Below, piece by piece: positions 62,963 to 64,000 of a DNA stretch of 64,000 nucleotides. The translations under genes were made by a program, and so were the position numbers. This stretch comes from Devosia beringensis. Lineage in GTDB: Bacteria > Pseudomonadota > Alphaproteobacteria > Rhizobiales > Devosiaceae. Location: the NCBI RefSeq assembly GCF_014926585.1, contig NZ_CP045422.1, positions 2,448,001 through 2,512,000 on the forward strand, read 5' to 3'. The notes below the pieces were generated by a model. The model made no database searches. It was not told where the DNA came from and worked only from the letters and a program-made list of their open reading frames with translations. Within the stretch, counting starts at the first letter, position 1; every line of letters begins with the position of its first letter.

Positions 62963-63943
62963 ATGAAGATGCTCAGCACGCTGGTTGCGCGGAGGATTTC
63001 GTTCGTCATAATGGCAGGCACTGCGGTCGGAATGGCAATGCCCGCTATTGCGCAGTCGTATCCCGAACGGCCGATTACGGTGATTGTTCCATTCGGCCCA
63101 GGGGGTACCACAGACCTGACGGCCCGGGCATTCCAGAAGGCATTCGCCGACAACAACCTTCTTGCCCAACCGCTGGTAGTTGCCAATGTCACTGGCGGTG
63201 CAGTGGGCTCGGTTGGCGCCCGCCAAGTGCTCTCCAGCGCGCCTGACGGCTACACCTTCCTTCTTCACCATCTGGGGATGATGTCGGCGGGAGCGGTTGG
63301 CACCCAGGATTTCAGCTACACCGACTTCGAGCCGGTCGCGGGCACTACCGACTTTTGTTCCGTTGTAGTCGTGGCCGCCGACAGCCCCTACAATTCGCTT
63401 TCCGATATGCTCACGGACGCCGCTGCCCACCCCGATACGATCCTTTATGGCGCTAACCTGGGTGGCAATATTCATATTGCTGGCCTGATGCTCGAAGCGC
63501 TCCAGCCCGGCGCCGATTTCCGCATCGTCCAGATCGGGGCGGAGGTAGACAATGTCACCGCCATCAAGGGCGGCATCATCAATGCGACAACCCTCTCCAC
63601 GGGCACCTACACCCGTTACAAGGCAGAGGGACTGAAGGCCCTTGCGGATCTGGCTGAACTTCGGGAGCCGACTGTGCCGGAAGTCCCCACCGCCAAGGAG
63701 CAGGGCTATGACATGACATTCTGCGTAGCGCATTGGTGGTTTGCGCCCAAGGGAACGCCGCCTGAGGTGATAGATACATTCGCGCAGGCATTGAAGGCCG
63801 CCATGGATGACCCCACTCTGCGGGCCTATTTCGAAGAACGCTCGACGTTGCTGACCTTTGAATCCGGGCCCGAATTCAAGGCCGATCTTGATGCGACCTA
63901 CGAAGTGATCGCTCCAATCGCGGTGCGCGCTGCGGAACAGTGA
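62963..63943 (+). CDS. Tripartite tricarboxylate transporter substrate-binding protein (TctC/Bug family)
   Basis: The protein has 326 residues with a signal peptide ending ...AMPAIAQ. The Bug-family core is YPERPITVIVPFGPGGTTDL, APDGYTFLLHH and WWFAPKGTPPEVIDTF. Such proteins bind carboxylates in the periplasm. The membrane partners TctA and TctB are not seen before the window ends. AGGAGG precedes the ATG. Confidence 0.93.
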   Translation: MKMLSTLVARRISFVIMAGTAVGMAMPAIAQSYPERPITVIVPFGPGGTTDLTARAFQKAFADNNLLAQPLVVANVTGGAVGSVGARQVLSSAPDGYTFLLHHLGMMSAGAVGTQDFSYTDFEPVAGTTDFCSVVVVAADSPYNSLSDMLTDAAAHPDTILYGANLGGNIHIAGLMLEALQPGADFRIVQIGAEVDNVTAIKGGIINATTLSTGTYTRYKAEGLKALADLAELREPTVPEVPTAKEQGYDMTFCVAHWWFAPKGTPPEVIDTFAQALKAAMDDPTLRAYFEERSTLLTFESGPEFKADLDATYEVIAPIAVRAAEQ

Positions 63944-64000
63944 CATCGCTTCGTCGGCAGGAAGCGGCCGGCAGGCGACGCCGATTGCCCGCCCTTGATT

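Overview
The window reads as chromosomal DNA of a motile alphaproteobacterium of the Hyphomicrobiales type, most likely Devosia or a close relative. This is inferred from gene content: an rpoH-type sigma factor, a fliF-fliG-fliH-fliN-flbD-flhA operon, a SciP (DUF1153) cell-cycle regulator, CtrA-like half-site pairs and a sigma-54 flagellar promoter. No species assignment was possible without a search.

Region 1 (1-27.1 kb) is a conserved backbone. It holds the end of an RluA-family pseudouridine synthase, rpoH, two secreted PRC-barrel proteins, a GNAT acetyltransferase, a zinc metallopeptidase, a frameshifted sulfatase with RTX repeats, DUF1801 and LysE genes, and an APH(6)-like kinase. A flagellar block follows (flhA, flbD, fliN, fliH, fliG, fliF, sciP, flgD, fliK). 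It ends with mnmA, a VOC dioxygenase, DUF2200, a DNA-repair radical SAM gene coupled to a UdgX-type uracil-DNA glycosylase, and tRNA-Met(CAT).

Region 2 (27.1-44.2 kb) is an accessory island. Two direct, nearly identical 2.54-kb IS91-like elements (27564-30102 and 40348-42885) bracket about 10.2 kb of cargo. The cargo holds a type III polyketide synthase with a methyltransferase and an FAD reductase, an IS3/IS407-type insertion, a DHA2 exporter, and a photoactive yellow protein (PYP) operon: pyp, a PAS-GGDEF diguanylate cyclase and a p-coumarate-CoA-ligase-like enzyme with an ACP-like N-terminus. An EAL phosphodiesterase lies just outside the second IS91-like copy. Together they look like a light sensor set beside both c-di-GMP synthesis and c-di-GMP breakdown. 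The ligase could feed p-coumaroyl-CoA to PYP and perhaps to the polyketide synthase. This is the most interesting part of the window.

Region 3 (44.2-53.0 kb) is a four-carbon sugar-acid (threonate/erythronate) catabolic locus: denD-otnI-ltnD diverge from lacI-otnK-otnC-dehydrogenase across an intergenic region with two AGCGCT-centred operator candidates. Next comes a decayed transporter scar, in which a substrate-binding-protein gene is fused to an ABC permease remnant carrying a nonsense codon, and then a PQQ-type sugar dehydrogenase gene.

Region 4 (53.7-64.0 kb) is a LacI-controlled ABC sugar-uptake operon with a GH63-like hydrolase and a PIG-L deacetylase, then an IS256 element with intact target duplication and a TctC/Bug-type binding protein. 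A 93-bp dispersed intergenic repeat occurs at 44038 and 53444, with a weaker relative near 61145.
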